Source: Cymodocea nodosa (taxonomy: Eukaryota; Streptophyta; Magnoliopsida; Alismatales; Cymodoceaceae). From it: DNA of 64,000 nucleotides. The notes under the pieces are model-generated. The model saw only the letters and a program-made list of their open reading frames with translations. It had not been told where the DNA came from and ran no database searches. A program made the position numbers and the translations under genes. How positions within the stretch are numbered: the stretch's first letter is position 1; each line of letters opens with the position of its first letter. This document shows, in pieces, positions 63,835 to 64,000 of this stretch. The DNA lies in contig CM072335.1 of assembly GCA_036874045.1 (NCBI GenBank), positions 23,009,501 through 23,073,500 of the forward strand. Direction: 5' to 3'.

Positions 63835-64000
63835 TGTTAATTAAGATTGAAATAAAGTTTGAAGGCCCAGTCCTGAAAATATATGACAAAGTATAATAAA
63901 AATTTCAACATTAGAAAAGTACAAGAAAAAATATAATTTCAGCAAAGGGTTCATTTATAAATAATACTGGGGTTCAAGAAGAGGCAACTTCGAAAAATGT

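Overview
The window is nuclear DNA of a flowering plant. Evidence: spliced genes with GT-AG introns, plant-specific families (CBP60, CASP-like, VIN3-like, HOTHEAD-like), and many decayed Ty1/copia retrotransposons plus a hAT element in AT-rich spacer. Very GC-rich coding exons (HOTHEAD-like, CASP-like exon 3, first KH exon) beside AT-rich genes favour a monocot, probably not a grass. That is inference; the species cannot be named from the sequence.

I could join eight protein-coding genes exon by exon; reading phase closes across every junction. In order: (1) CBP60-type calmodulin-binding protein, + strand, 5946-20082, 8 exons, 643 aa, with a copia element in intron 3. (2) CASP-like membrane protein, +, 23627-25194, 3 exons, 178 aa. 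(3) NOL12/Rrp17 nucleolar protein, -, 31595-36830, 4 exons, 207 aa. (4) HOTHEAD-like GMC oxidoreductase, -, 37674 to about 39560, shortened internally and without a clear start codon. (5) Ribosomal protein uL30 (RPL7), +, 41883-44566, 6 exons, 244 aa. (6) Small cysteine-rich zinc-ribbon-like protein, -, 48996-49217, 73 aa, one exon. (7) Five-KH RNA-binding protein of the RCF3/HEN4 type, -, 52056-57553, 8 exons, 628 aa. (8) VIL1/VRN5-like PHD-FN3-VEL protein, -, 58371-63834, 4 exons, 695 aa.

Mobile DNA: a gag-only copia relic (about 1395-2353); copia RT/RNase H debris (3520-4930); a gag-less copia element with 133-bp LTRs (13330-16880) in the CBP60 gene; a decayed copia body with a probable LTR (27540-30640); a fold-back element with arms of about 310 bp (34595-35877) in a NOL12 intron; and a 1830-bp hAT element (45278-47107) that landed in older copia RT debris.

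The genes do not form one pathway. RPL7 and NOL12 both serve ribosome production, and each has three site II (TGGGCY) boxes upstream, suggesting shared growth control. VIL1 belongs to Polycomb silencing, the KH protein to RNA processing, and CBP60 to calcium/calmodulin-linked transcription. I found no CRISPR array, rRNA, convincing tRNA, or gene system outside known plant families. The most unusual items are the HOTHEAD-like gene (two stop-free introns divisible by three, no clear start, internal shortening), the fold-back element, and the nested hAT.
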